Below are positions 1-11,285 of a stretch of DNA of 64,000 nucleotides, piece after piece. Under the pieces are notes generated by a model. That model did no database searches. It was not told the origin of the DNA and was given only the letters and a program-made list of their open reading frames with translations. Each line of letters opens with the position of its first letter. Positions within the stretch are counted from its first letter, which is position 1. The DNA is from Dichetophora obliterata (Eukaryota; Arthropoda; Insecta; Diptera; Sciomyzidae): contig OY986437.1 of assembly GCA_963920525.1 (NCBI GenBank), forward strand, positions 60,282,330 through 60,346,329, written 5' to 3'. The translations under genes were made by a program, and so were the position numbers.

Positions 1-540
1 TCGTGGGTGAACTGACACAACTTGTTTTCATGGGTTAATGTTATTACTTTTTTCCTAGGTGAAAAGTTGCAAAAAGTTTGTTTAAAAAAAGTTAATTGGC
101 ACACAGTTTATATTCTTGTTGTTGTTGCTGTAAGCAACATTTAAATTTTGCAGAATTGTTGTTATTTTGTTGCCTTTATGTTAGCTAGGCAAAAACAAAC
201 ACATATAATGATTGTAATATATTTTATGCAGCTTTTTCTGTGCTCTTGTTTTTTTGTTCATTATTCAGTAAAAAAATGTTTATGTGCCAGTCTAGAGCTA
301 ATTTGTGGCTGGCTGTTGTTGTTGGAAACACGCTTGTTTTGAATACTAAAATGTGTGAATTGTTCTCTGATATTGAAATAAAAAAAAAATTGTTAAAACC
401 AATATTTTTTTTTTCATATTGTCTTTAACTTAGTAATGTTAAAAAAACTCCACTTAAATATAGCTTATGGGTAATCCAATAAGAGCTTCCTACTTTGTTT
501 TCTAAATAAAACACTTACAAATCAATGTATTGATGCAAAT
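1..540. other. AT-rich intronic sequence
   Basis: This stretch holds only AT-rich sequence with homopolymer runs and short chance open frames. I see no exon, transposase motif or terminal repeat. It lies in the robo-family intron downstream (minus strand) of the exon at 6800-6998. Confidence 0.5.
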
Positions 541-978
541 ATTTATTTGGAATGATAGTTCGGTTCCTACAACTCGATGTTTAAAAATTATTTCGTTCAA
601 ATGTTGCCCAAGACTAGCTTCTTAATGGTCCATTCTGTGGGTCTAATTTTCAAATTTCTACAAAATTCGAGATCGGCGACGAATCGATTGTTCACGGTTT
701 TCACGAACACTCTCTACTACTGGAGCAATATTCTCAAAATTACGGGGTCTATGCACTCTGGTTGAATGATGAATGCCCAATAGTGTAAAATTGATTCGAA
801 ATTTGGTGATGGTTTGATGGCTTGGACGCTCATATTGACCAAAATGATGTTGAAGAACTCTATAACATTCTCTAACTGATGACTGATTTTGGTAGTAAGT
901 TTCCACAAATAATAAACGTTGTTCAGGAGTAAGTCTATTGATGATTGAGTCGTATTGAATACTGAATACATACGTCAT
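541..978 (-). pseudogene. Internally deleted mariner-like (DUF4817-type) transposase
   Basis: On the minus strand the frame from 978 reads an N-terminal helix-turn-helix of the kind found in insect mariner-like transposases. Key pieces are TPEQRLLFVETYYQNQSSV near residue 17 and ENREQSIRRRSRIL at residues 93-106. The frame then meets a TAG, and the sequence jumps directly to a C-terminal tail, GQHLNEIIFKH, at about 590-565, still in the same frame. The catalytic DDE/D part, normally some 200 residues, is missing, so this is a non-functional internal-deletion derivative. Intact members run about 340 residues. I could not find a convincing pair of terminal repeats. The family is the same kind as the remnant at 30049-30749, which retains the other half. 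Confidence 0.7.
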
Positions 979-1172
979 ATCGACAAGCCATTTGACACAT
1001 AACAGCTGTCAAAACAACCCAGTTGAAAAAAGGACCTCGTATTGAATCAACCTTTGTAATAAAATTGCTTAAAGAAAAATTTAAAAAAGTTTTCTCCGTC
1101 TGAGAAACTTGGAAAATTTTCAATTAGTACATTTTCAGAAAAAATAACACTAATAAACAATTTGGAAAAAAT

Positions 1173-2046
1173 TTTTTGTGCGTCGATACCTACATCACTA
1201 GTTCGATTCAGTATTGTTTCTCGATAATAAAAATCACTAAAACTTTTCCAAGTTTGTGCAACTTGTTTTAGAGATATGTTTCGATTTTTTTTAAGTTTTG
1301 AAAAATATGTCCCCAGTTATATGTTCCTATATTGAGTTCGAATAGTGAATTCCGAAGCTGTAACTGAGGCTACAATTCCAAAACTATTTGATATCGCAAA
1401 TTTGAGTTGTATGGGAGGTGACACGCCTCCTTTTCCAACACCCGTAAAATGTTATCAGGGAACTGACATTTTTAAATTGTTTTCGAATACTGAATTCCGT
1501 GGCTGTGCGACATATAACTCCAAAGATATTCGATATCGCAAATTTGGCGTGTATGAGAGTTAATTTTGAGCATTTTCACTAAAACCTATATAAGTAAAGT
1601 ATCCAACCTGCTACAAACATATTTTGTGTTTCTTAATTTTTTTAAAAATATTTATTTTAACAACAGAGAAAAGACAAAACCAAAATATGCGTTTAAGCTA
1701 TATTTTTTTGTACTTCAAAATGTGAAAATTAAAAAAAAACGGTAATTTTTAAACTCTTTTCCATATGTTAAATGTGTATTCCGAAAATTTATACAAAAAT
1801 TGTTAGATCAGTACAAATGATATCTTAAATGAAAGGAATAAATGTTTTATGTTTAGATGTGTTTTAAATTTGATATATAAATAAATACTGTTTGATAAAT
1901 GTTATCATAACTGAGGACATATTTTTCAAAAATTAAAAAAAAAATCTAAAAATCCCTTCAACTTGAAAACGTCTTAGTGATTTTTATTATCTAGAAACAA
2001 TTATAAATCGAACTAGTGATGTCGTTATCGCAGCGCAAAAACGCTG
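1173..2046. mobile_element. MITE-like element with about 130-bp inverted arms
   Basis: The left arm (1180-1325) and right arm (1893-2020) are imperfect reverse complements; both contain CATCACTAGTTCGAT and, further in, AAAAATATGTCC followed by CAGTTAT. The right tip is itself a small palindrome, CAGCGCAAAAACGCTG at 2031-2046; the left tip is eroded. The middle holds the satellite-like repeat at 1330-1560. No clear target duplication was found. Confidence 0.45.
1330..1560 (-). repeat. About 1.5 units of a ~140-bp EcoRI-bearing repeat
   Basis: GAATTC occurs at 1347 and 1492, 145 bp apart, inside units whose reverse complement matches the tandem array at 23276-23690. Shared pieces include GATATCGAATA, GGAATTCAGTATTCGA and a GGTGTTG segment. 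The open frame across it is a chance frame of the repeat. Confidence 0.6.
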
Positions 2047-2440
2047 TTTGTAATTAATATTTTGTAAATATTTTCAGTTATTAAATTTATTTAATATTTT
2101 ATCTTTATTTTTACACACTCGAATTTGTGTATTAGGTACATTATATTTATTTAACAATTTATTAAGACATCATCTCTTACAATCTTTTTATTTTTTTAAA
2201 TTTTATATGTATTAGGCTGGATTGATTTCCAAACTGATGTTTCTTACGCAATTTTCGGTTCGGGCATGTAAAGTTATTAAAAACTAGTGAGGAATTATAT
2301 TCGACTGGACCAAAGTTAAAATATCGCCACGGCCGCGTTTAAGTTTATTCGAATTCTTGAATATTGTATTATTTTGGTGACGTCACTTTTGTACGGAGTG
2401 GTTTTTGTCCAAATATTTCACATTTCGCTCATTTCGTGCA

Positions 2441-3080
2441 AGACCGTCACAACTCAATGTTTGGGTTTTTTGAGTTAAATATACAGATATATGCATTGTT
2501 ATCATATCTGCAATTAAAGTGAATTCCAGACCAATTTGCTGTTAATTGACGGTTTTACAGATACTTTATCGTTTTGACTATTAGCGATTATTTCACTTTT
2601 TTGTATCAATAAAGTTTCATTTCTATTTATACCAAAATTAATTTTAAATTTCTGCATAATTTTTCAACAATAGTGACTTATTTTACCATAAACAATTTAT
2701 TAAATAAAAATTCAAGCTTTAAAAAAACCTAATACTTTTTGTAGTAATAAAGTACCAACTCAAAACGTGACATCTCTCTAGCTCAAAAGTATGTTATCAT
2801 ATTGTACAAAATCATCACAACTAAAAATTAAGCATTTTTCAAAATGAGTTTTTGTAGTAATAATTTCAAAACTCAAACAGACACTTGCAAAAATATTGCT
2901 TAAAAACTCATTTTTGATGCAAAATGAAAAAATTTATGTTATTTTTGGTAGAAAATATAGTGGACTACAAATATTCTTAAAACAATTTTCAGTCTACCGT
3001 TATAATTACTGGTCGTGATGCCATTTCCAAATTTCATAACACTCTCCTGAAAAATACTTAATTTTGAGTTGTGACAGTCT
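2441..3080. mobile_element. Candidate MITE with GACYGTCACAACTCAA ends
   Basis: AGACCGTCACAACTCAA at 2441 is mirrored by TTGAGTTGTGACAGTCT ending at 3080, giving a 640-bp segment with short terminal inverted repeats. The interior is AT-rich with no coding potential. The target duplication is not evident, so the ends are provisional. Confidence 0.35.
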
Positions 3081-3390
3081 TTTCTGTAAAGACTCCTTTT
3101 ATTTATTAAAGCTTATGTGCACAATATTAAGTTTAAACATTAATCTTTTTGGAATTTATAATGGTTTTACTCTTTTGATGAAGTGATTATTTATTTGAAG
3201 TCAATAGATTAATTTCTGTGGAATTTAATGAGATTTTACCGTTTTGGTTAAGTTACTTTGTATGGAGGTAGGCGTGGCTTTCATCCGATTTGGCTCATTT
3301 TTGAACTTGATCTGTATTTTTGAATATAATAAATTATACATTGAATTTTGTTACGACAGATCTAAAATTACGGCTGTTATCGTGATCACA

Positions 3391-3438
3391 GACGGACAGA
3401 CGGACAGACGGACAGACGGACAGACGGACAGACGGACG
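3391..3438. repeat. (GACGGACA)n microsatellite
   Basis: About six uninterrupted 8-bp units of GACGGACA. The following CTAAATCGACTCGGATGG and, after interruption by two insertions, GATTAAGAATATATAT and ACTTTTCTATACCTGCTACGC at 4640 resemble a dispersed repeat I know from fly introns. If so, one old repeat copy is split by the insertions at 3481-3659 and 3685-4632. Confidence 0.75.
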
Positions 3439-3480
3439 TGTCTAAATCGACTCGGATGGTTGATTAAAGAATATCAAGGC

Positions 3481-3659
3481 CAAGGTTCATTTATAAGATT
3501 TTGGCACTTGAGAGAAATGTGCTCTTTTTCCGCCTTTGCTTGAACTATCAACTGTGCTTTTATTTGTTCTATGAATTCATTTTCTTGATTTATTTTCATT
3601 CATTCTGACAGTTCAACCGAAATCGCTCTAAAGTGCCAAAACCTTATAAATGAGCCCTG
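3481..3659. mobile_element. Short MITE-like insertion (179 bp)
   Basis: The ends are reverse complements: AAGGTTCATTTATAAG with TTTTGGCACTT on the left, AAGTGCCAAAA with CTTATAAATGAGCC on the right. TGATTAAAGAATAT (3461) and TGATTAAGAATAT (3668) flank it as near-direct repeats, longer than usual for a DNA-transposon target duplication. Confidence 0.45.
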
Positions 3660-3684
3660 ATCAAAGCTGATTAAGAATATATAT

Positions 3685-4632
3685 TAGGGCGGGTTGATTT
3701 TTTTATTTGTAAATCGTATAGCAAAAACATAAACTACATAAAATTCTAAGAAAATTCTCCGAAGAAACCATGTATCTCAAATAAAATCCTAATCCGCGCC
3801 TCTCGACTTGAAAATTTATGTGCCCCCTTTTCTACACTCAAAATTTTTTTACATTATTAAAATATTCACCCAAGTAAAAAAGTTTGTATATAATTTTATA
3901 TTTAATATTTTTATAAGGAATATAGATAAACAAGTCTTATTTTATAATGCAAATAAAAACAAACAAAATAAGTGTTTTCACTCAAACAATATTTCAGTAA
4001 TTTTTTTACCATAAACAAATTTTGTGTCATTAAAAGAAATAAGGTATTTAATACATACAAACAAGCAATTATAGAATACAAAGAAAACTTTACTTATTGG
4101 TTATATGTTAATTTTGTTAAGTCTTTTTTACTCTCCATTCTAGTTAATACTATTTGATCTATATTTCTGAAGATCAAATAAACTGGATTAGAGGTCATGT
4201 TTTTTTCCTGTTTTAAGAAGTACGTTTTGCATATTTTATTCAAAAAAAAAATTTTTTTTAATTATTCTTTGTTTTTTGCAAAACGCAGTTTAGGTAAAAC
4301 GTGTTCTAACTATTTTTCATATAGAACGCAAATGAGAGGAGATGCAAATTGGGGTTCAACTGCTTTTTTGATAATTGAATATTTTGATTAGTCTCAAAAC
4401 AAAACCTGTATTGCATAAAATATAATATAATAAAACATAATAGCAACATTTTAAAAAAAAAATTTTTTTAGCGAAAGAAGAGGAAAAAAATTTTAAGTCC
4501 AGAAGCGCGGATTAGGGTTTGATTTTAGACCTATGGTTTCTTCCGAGAATTTTCTTAGAATTTTATGTAGATTACGTTTTTGCTACACGATTTTTTATTT
4601 TTTTTTTTATCCATACAAATCAACCCGCCCTA
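3685..4632 (+). mobile_element. TAGGGCGGGT-family short element, copy 1
   Basis: This 948-bp element starts TAGGGCGGGTTGATTT and ends with the reverse complement AAATCAACCCGCCCTA. The inverted arms continue for about 140 bp and share AAATTCTAAGAAAATTCTC and AATCCGCGC. The flanking 8-bp duplication is slightly eroded: ATATATAT at 3677-3684 against ATTTATAT at 4633-4640. Copies at 21473-22441 and 35298-36256 match along their length. The interior is AT-rich and encodes nothing I recognise, so this is a non-autonomous element. YA-RNG-like tips plus an 8-bp duplication fit the hAT or P groups. Confidence 0.85.
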
Positions 4633-4937
4633 ATTTATATACTTTTCTATACCTGCTACGCGTTTTTCTGTGCATTACAACTGGAGAGACAAATATAATT
4701 ATATGCGTGGGGGTATAAAAAAGGGGATGTGCACATTACCCTATCACACCTTCAATTTCGTGAATTTTTATATAAAAACGTACATAGCTAGAGCAAAATT
4801 TATGAAAGAAATTAAATCCTCGTATCCAATTCAACCTAAAAACATTAAAAAATTTATACGTTCACATACAAAAATTTATCGTAAAAATTAATAAAGACAA
4901 AAATTCACAAAATTCAAGGTACAAGAAGGAATCCTCA

Positions 4938-6202
4938 CAGTGGCGTAATAAGCGGGCCCGCAGAGCCCGCATTGCGGGCGGGCGCAGCTAATCCAGGGGC
5001 GCCCTCAAGTCCTTTCATGAAAATGATAAATGAAGTGGAGAACGATGCACAGTGTAAAATAAGCGGCCAAAAATCTAATACATCGATGTTTGAATTTTCC
5101 CAAAATTTTTATAGCTTTCAATAGAAAGTATCCTGGGTGAAAAAATCAAAATGAATTTTGTAATAATAGCAACCGTTTCGATATGACAAGCCATCAAAGT
5201 TGCATTTTTTGAAAATAAAATTTTTCTTGTTATTCATATTTTACTTAATTTTTTAAAATGTAAAAATAAAGTTTAAAATTTCTTATGTCTGACAACATTA
5301 ATATTTTTGTTTACATTTTGAACATATGGTTTTTAACTTATCATAAAAGTAAACACTAAAAGCGGGATACAAATTTTTAAATATTCAATTTTTAAAAGTG
5401 TTGAAAAAATAATTTTGAAAAAATAATTAATAATCCATTTATTTATTATAACAAAAGAAATTGATGTTGCAAATTGCGTTGTTTTGAGAGAAGACTTAAT
5501 GAAGTTTTAGGCAAAAATGGGTTTCGTTTAAGTGGGAGGAGGATTTGACAAGCAGAGAGCGGATTTATATAACTTTTTCAACATTTCTTAATTCTGTCAA
5601 GAAAGATATTCATGCTAATTTTCATAGCTCTACGATCACTCCTTCTATTTTTAGCCAAGAATGGGGACGTTACACTGTGCAACGTTTGTGTATCAGTTCG
5701 TCATATTTTGTGACGTTAGCAAATTCTTTAGTTTTCATTTTACATTTAGATTTAACATCTTGAATTTATCATTTCACCATTTATCATTTCAGAAAATTAT
5801 TGATCTCATTTATTCAAACTTAAAGTTTGTTTAATTTTTTTAAATAATTAATATGTTTTTTTATGTATACTTTGTGATAAAATCTTATATTTTTTATAAA
5901 TTTTATTATTTTTTGTAGTATAAAAAATATTTTTTACATTATTGCTTTTTTTTTAAATACTATTAAAATAAAATATAAACTTATTTATAATACAATATGT
6001 TTTTAAAATATAGCTGTTGTAATTAATGATGACTATTGAATTAAAAAAGTCTCTTCTTACTCCTTTTTTTTTTGTCAAGAGTTCTCTTGTTTTCTCCTTC
6101 GCTTCTAGTAACCTACTAATAACACAGTTTTACTCTATAAGTAAATAGCAGGGGCCTTTCGGAAACCTGCGGGCGGGCGCGCAAAATACAGTTACGCTAC
6201 TG
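4938..6202. mobile_element. Non-autonomous hAT-type element (1265 bp)
   Basis: The element begins CAGTGGCGTAATAAGCGGGC and ends GTTACGCTACTG, inverted tips typical of hAT elements. Exact 8-bp duplications, AATCCTCA at 4930-4937 and 6203-6210, confirm the boundaries. Just inside both tips are GC-rich tracts (GGGCCCGC, GCGGGCGGGCGC), in contrast to the AT-rich interior. A 72-codon frame at 5545-5763 has no transposase motif that I recognise. Confidence 0.85.
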
Positions 6203-6799
6203 AATCCTCAGTTTTGTGTACAGTTCAAACTGGTTTAAATACGGGCACAATGGGCTTTATTGGCCTAAGTGTGTCTCATGACACAATCACTTTAATCTAG
6301 CTTAACCTATTCATTTGTGCCCTTTATTTTCGAAAACTGTTCTGTGACAACAACTATAAAATACCATTTTCATAAATTTTTCATATATACTACGTGGAGA
6401 GCGTCATTCCTAAATATGAATTTTTGTGCTATTTTTTTGCAATTGTCCACCTTTTTGAAGTCTATAGTGAGTTTAGTAATTTTTCTGACCACAAAAATTT
6501 AAGTTTACGGAAAATTTTACGATATTATCGAGATATCTTTTTGACCAAAGGGTATCTTGATATGACTAAGAAAACAATTTACTCTTTAATATATCATTAA
6601 GGTTTTTGTGCGTAATTTTTCAACGTTTTGAAGTTTTCAATTAACTTAATTATTTTTAATAAATAAATATAATGTATAAATGAAATCGTCACAAGCAGCA
6701 ACAAACAACCATCGTTAACGTTTTAAAATGTAAATACGACCAATAGTAAAACAGGCTGCAACTCAGCCAATTATTAAAACTTGCTCAAAAATTACTCAC
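6203..6799. other. Intronic sequence
   Basis: This is intron immediately downstream (minus strand) of the exon at 6800-6998. It begins with the donor GTGAGT read leftward from 6799. No repeat structure or coding motif stands out. Confidence 0.5.
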
Positions 6800-6998
6800 C
6801 ATCCTCATAGGTTTGCACCAGCTTCGAGTTACTTGGCTGTCCTTCAAGGCTCTGATAGAAGGGCGCCAGGAAGAATTCATATTTCGTGTACTCCTTGAGA
6901 TTAGCAACAACATGCGATTCTATCGATGGACTAAGCACAGTCATGATATTGTATTGCTGTGAGTTGGCGCTGACATCGCGATAACGTATATAAAGACC
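6800..6998 (-). CDS. robo: Roundabout receptor exon: second FN3 domain, C-terminal part
   Basis: On the minus strand this exon starts after an acceptor (ACACATCGACAG) and ends before the donor GTGAGT at 6799. It is 199 bp: 66 codons plus one base. It reads GLYIRYRDVSANSQQYNIMT and later EYTKYEFFLAPFYQSLEGQ and PSNSKLVQTYED. These are the C', E, F and G strand signatures of a fibronectin type III domain, with the YEFFxxPFYxSxEGxPSNS pattern I associate with insect Roundabout receptors. Robo proteins are single-pass neuronal receptors for Slit that steer axons across the midline. The exon joins in frame to the one at 7235-7327. Which paralogue (robo1, robo2/lea or robo3) I cannot say. The next exon, to the left, is outside the window. 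Confidence 0.88.
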
Positions 6999-7234
6999 CT
7001 GTCGATGTGTGAGAAGAAGGTTTATTTAAAGTTTGTATACAAAATAAGGTTAAAAAAAAACATTCAATCGATATTTTTACAGTATAAATTTAATTAATTG
7101 CAGCCGGATATTAAATGGCAATTAAATGCAGATTATTGAAAAATTGATGACGTGCTTGATGTCCGGGCAAGCCAACAGAACGAACAGACAGACAGGCAGA
7201 AGAACGGATAGAGAGGCAGCTGTTTTTAACTTAC

Positions 7235-7327
7235 CTCAACGTATTTTTCTGTAACGCTGACATGCATCACCCAGTCGAGGCGCACAGCAGTGGAATTAAT
7301 GGCAGCCGCATCGATTAGTTCGACGAC
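7235..7327 (-). CDS. robo: Roundabout receptor exon: start of second FN3 domain
   Basis: This 93-bp, phase-0 exon on the minus strand has a polypyrimidine acceptor ending TTTTTACAG and the donor GTAAGT. Its 31 codons read VVELIDAAAINSTAVRLDWV and then MHVSVTEKYVE. They supply the A, B and C strands of an FN3 domain, including the domain's conserved tryptophan, and continue directly into GLYIRYRD of the next exon after a 236-bp intron. Upstream it must splice across 44.6 kb to the exon at 51964-52134, whose last residues SVLSGK fit smoothly before VVELID. The exon is too short to appear as an independent gene; splice sites and domain continuity decide it. Confidence 0.88.
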
Positions 7328-7399
7328 CTGTAAAAATAAAGAGGAAACAAATGTTAAAAATAAACTAACGGGTATTTCGCTAGCAATATTCAGTAATTA

Positions 7400-8255
7400 T
7401 TTCAAGCCCGTAGCCAGGATTTTGCATGACGGGGTTGACAAACGTTGAATAAATTAAAATTTATTGGAACCAATCGGAGACATGCAACGAGTGTCTTACA
7501 CTCTCAAGACATTCCTGTTCCATTTTTCTCTTTTTCACTTCTTTTGAAAGAGAAAAACACAAAACACACGTCAAATGCACTGTTGCTTCCAGTAACAGAT
7601 CGATTCTGTCGCGGTAACGTTAATTTTATTACCGAAGAAATTCAGGAGTAATGGGGACAAATATATATAGTAAATGCTCTAAATGCGCATTTAGCTCTCA
7701 GTGTGAACATAGCATAAGACTGGTAACGAATTTCGGTAACAAGATTACTATTACCGGTAACGCACAGAATCGATCTGTAAGAAACTATTGTTTGGAAAAA
7801 ATTTTACGGTGACTCCTAGAGGGGTAAAATGTATCACTGGGTCATATTTGTATGATCTGCTAATATTTCTTTTGAACACAACCAACCCCTATCTTTCACT
7901 CTTCTAGAGGTTTTTACTTTCAAAAAGTGAAAACAATTTCAAAACTTTTTAATTTTTTTTTTGACTAAAAAAAGCTCAGAATGATCGGTGATAATTAGTT
8001 GGAGGCAAGCTCGTCGCAAGCGAATTTCATCTGGGGGGGGGGGGGCAGTACAAATGGTGGTGCAAAAAAAGTTCACCAAAATTTCTTCACATGAAACATG
8101 AAGAAGAGAGAAAGAAGAGGAAAATATATAATACAAAAATATTATCGTTGTAAAAAAAACTGATATTTTGAATAACTTTTCCTTTTAAATTGTTTATCTA
8201 GCTAAAAAAGTGCGGGGGCAACTGCCCCCCTTGCCCCCCACTTCCGACGCCAATG
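7400..8255. mobile_element. Degenerate hAT-like repeat remnant
   Basis: CCCGTAGCCAGG near 7405 and CAACTGCCCCCCTTGCCCCC with CCGACGCCAATGG near 8218-8255 resemble the two ends of animal hAT elements. Inside are a 13-base poly-G run (about 8033-8045) and an inverted repeat around CAGATCGATTCTGT (7595) and ACAGAATCGATCTGT (7765). A single copy of the repeat unit seen at 15448-15870 lies near 7813. No target duplication was found, so this may be several eroded elements. Confidence 0.3.
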
Positions 8256-8269
8256 GTTGGAGGGCGGAT

Positions 8270-8769
8270 GTATGGAGTAGTGTTGGTGAAGATTTGTTTA
8301 AAATTTGCACAGCTCGAAACTGGGAGAATATTGCACAATTTTAACGTGCGACAAAAAAACAAATTATTGGGAAAAGCGAGGTTTTACTGTACATCGAGGC
8401 AAGGGTAAAGGGGTGCGCTCGGACAGCTGCCCGAGTGAGCCTGGAAACACGAGTGGCTTCAAGCTATGTATCTCTCTTGAACACCAACCAACATTGCGTC
8501 GATGCCCAAGAGAGTTGGGAGAGAATGAAATAATTTCATCCCCTATCAAATATATCGCAGGTCGCTGAAATCGGTCCAAAAGCTCCAAATAAGATCTTGA
8601 AGCCCCTGCTCAAATGAACAAATTGTATTCCATTTTCGGTATGATATATGAGCTGTAGATCATGTGGAAATCAGCTGAAATAAAATATTTTTTACACCAT
8701 TTAAAAAACCTAGGCACTTGGCCGCTTCTTTCGACACATCAAAGATATGATCGTTCCAATGTAGATCAG
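8270..8769 (-). pseudogene. Non-LTR retrotransposon ORF2, C-terminal fragment
   Basis: The minus strand reads, in order, HIFDVSKEAAKCLGF, YSSYIIPKMEYN, LLDRFQRPAIYLIGDEI and LGHRRNVGW with CSREIHSL further on. These are the thumb and C-terminal pieces of an insect non-LTR reverse transcriptase that I recognise from I/Loa-type elements. Several stops and frame changes occur. The fragment is continuous with the reverse transcriptase part at 14330-15425; the Harbinger element between them is a later insertion. No intact 3' tail is recognisable. Confidence 0.7.
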
Positions 8770-8974
8770 GGGGTCAATTCCTGTTCTGCGTTATCGTCAT
8801 GTGAAATGTGTTTTCACCTTAACACCGAAAATGCGATTCTCGTTGTGTGTTAAGAGGGCAACAGCTGTTTATTTTTTTCTGAAATGAAAAGAAAGTTAAC
8901 GCCGGTCAAAAGCGCGCGTTATCCATATTAAACATAAAAGTAAAGAAAGGTTCTTTGACAAAAACCAAAAATAA

Positions 8975-11137
8975 ATGATGGAACAAGACAAGCAGCGTCG
9001 AGCAAAAAGGGCAAGCGATACGCAGAAGGAGTACCTAATAAACTTTCTGGAAGAAAATGTTGATATTGCGAATGACAAGTAAGTAATTCTTGATTTACTA
9101 GAAAACTTATGTTTTTACTATTCGTTTGATAGATTTGTAAGTGTTGATGGCGCAAAATTCAGGGACAACAAGTGGAAGAAGATTGCACTTGAGTTAAATA
9201 GTTTAGGTGTTGCTCAAAAAGATGACCACAAATGGCGAAAATACTGGACGGATTTAAGGTAAATTGTTTAGGTGGTATAATTCAAGAATACGAAAACCCT
9301 TTTTTAATATTTTTTTGTTGGATTATATGAATTTTGGCCTTTTAAATTCAAATCTGAAAATTCAGGCTGCTCGAAATTGGTTTAGAAGTTATTGGCCTCC
9401 AAAGATAGAAAAATGGCCTACAAGTCTTGCTGATTTTTTTCCCGTGTTCCAACAAAATTACTCTTAATAGGTATCAAAAGAAAGGTAATGCAAGTACCTA
9501 TTCAACGAGGTATCAAACAAAAAAATCTATGCATAAGTTTTTAAGATATAACTCTTTTTATATTTACCATTTTTCTGAAAAACTAGAGTTTTTTTCCTTA
9601 TAAAAAAAGAATTATATCCAGAAGTACTGTAGGAAGCGAAGCTGGCGTTGGACTTACTGAGGGTTGTTAAGCATATTTTGTTGGAACACTGAAAAAATTA
9701 GCAAGATTTGTAGGTCATTTTTCAAACTTTGGAGGCCAATAACTTCTAAACCAATTTCGAGGGGCCTGAAATCTTCAGATTTGGATTTAGGAGGCCAAAA
9801 TTCATATCATCCGAAAAAAAAAATTAAAAATAAGAGTTGTTGATATTCTGAAATGTTGCGTTTAGGCTCGGCCAAGCAGGCAGTGGCACTTAAAAGTTTT
9901 TGGAATATTTTACAGAGAGGGAAAACTCGAACTTTTAATTTTTTCTTTTAATCATTTGTATTTGGGTCTTGTCAGTCCAAATCGGAAAAAATTATTGAAA
10001 AAATGGATCAACCAAATACCCATATTTTCCAAGTATTTTAAGAAAAGTTAAGATATTAAAGGTTGTTTAATTAAAGGCCAGCCAATTACCTATCATATCA
10101 GAAATTAACAACCCTCTGCCCATCCAACACCCATTTCGTTAAAGTGTGATTCGGCAATTATGGAAAATATGTAAAATGTAATAGCTTCAAATGCAATACA
10201 TGGTTTTTTATGAATAATATCTTGTTGAATAGGTAGTTGTATGCCCTTTAATATAATACCCATATTGCTTACGAAAAAAAATAAAATTTTCAGTTTTCCC
10301 TATTCTTCAATTATGCCTACTTTTTTTTTAATCAAATTTTTTTATATTATAGACTCTGTACAAAAAGCAAATATAGCCAAATAAAACGGCAGCAGCACAG
10401 GAGCGGAGTTAATGGTTTGGCAAAGGCGAAGGAACTCTCCGAGTTCGAGGAAAGGGTAATTAGAATAATAACCTTGGAAGCTGTAGATGGCGACATGTCT
10501 GCAGAGCTTGGATTTGAAGAAATTGTAAGTGTTCCTGCGTTTACAAGGAATAAAAGCCTAAGTTGAAAATTATGCTTACGATTAATATTTTTAAAATATT
10601 TCGATCTTCATATTAGTTCAATGATAGGATCTCTGGTTTTAGTGTGATAACTTCGGCTAGTATAGTGTAATTAAAAAATAACTTAATACTTTTCATACTA
10701 AGCGTGGTTTCAACACATCGTCATAAATAACTCATTTTGTTTTTAATTCATATTAGGCGGTAATTGCTTGTAATCACAGATATGACAACTTTTTTTACTG
10801 GAAATTGATTTTGTTTCTGTAGGTAGAACAGACTTTGGAACCGGTTTTCGAAGAAGATGGTGATTTAAGTATTGTTGACCCAGAAATAGTGGCAGTGCCA
10901 ACCAGCATACACGACCAGTATGCGCAAAAGGAGACGGAGAAAGAAAGACGTAAGAAAACGCAGTGTAGACCTAAACGAAACGCGGATATGCATTTGGACT
11001 TGCAAACTTTTGCTGAGATCGAAGAGAAGAAAATTAAACTTTTAGAGGTACTAGTAGAACTGAAAAAAGAGGACATTCAAATAAAAAAGGAAATGTGCAA
11101 CAAACTAAGTGATTTATGTAATTCGTTAAGATCTTAA
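8975..11137 (+). CDS. Harbinger accessory protein, Myb/SANT-like (zeste-like) DNA-binding
   Basis: Four exons are inferred from GT/AG borders and frame: 8975-9078, 9133-9258, 10353-10524 and 10823-11137, about 238 residues. Residues 12-80 form a Myb/SANT-like trihelix fold with KRASDTQKEYLINFLEEN, DNKWKKIALELNSLG and HKWRKYWTDLR, the pattern of the zeste-like regulatory domain. The C-terminal 70 residues are charged and probably coiled-coil (KIKLLEVLVELKKEDIQIKK). In this superfamily such proteins bind the element's ends and assist the transposase in the nucleus. The frame is open throughout, with ATGATG at the start; the second ATG is equally possible. Intron 2 is long (1094 bp) because it contains an inverted repeat. 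I read it as a transposon gene, not a host gene, because it lies inside the terminal repeats. Confidence 0.8.
9281..9852. repeat. Large inverted repeat inside accessory-gene intron 2
   Basis: The arms (about 9281-9475 and 9660-9852) are reverse complements over roughly 190 bp at high identity, for example TTGGTTTAGAAGTTATTGGC at 9378 and its complement near 9735. The tips are TTCAAGAATA and TATTCTGAA. A related motif, GTTGAATAGGTA, recurs near 10222. It behaves like a foldback MITE; no target duplication was settled. Confidence 0.6.
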
Positions 11138-11152
11138 GTATGTTAAATCTTT

Positions 11153-11285
11153 GACCCATTATCATAAACAGAACAAAGTCGACTTTAAAAATAGTATAGG
11201 CATTTTTGGCAGTTTTCCAATATATTTTGTCAAATTGCTTGCACTAAATTTAGAGTTGACTTTATTTTGTTTATGATAATGGGTC
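11153..11285. mobile_element. 133-bp MITE in Harbinger spacer
   Basis: GACCCATTATCATAAACA at the left end and TGTTTATGATAATGGGTC at the right are inverted ends, with GTCGACT and AGTTGACT just inside. TTT flanks each side, a possible 3-bp target duplication. Confidence 0.6.

Noticed and set aside
3244..3543. 99-codon frame across the GACGGACA microsatellite
   Set aside because: The repeated DGQTDRRT peptide is simply the translated microsatellite.
8033..8045. The poly-G run as a G-quadruplex regulator
   Set aside because: A single 13-base run inside a degenerate hAT-like end; no four-tract arrangement and no gene nearby to regulate.
8975..11137. The four-exon Myb/SANT gene as a host transcription factor
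   Set aside because: It lies inside terminal repeats together with a Harbinger transposase, which normally carries such a partner gene.
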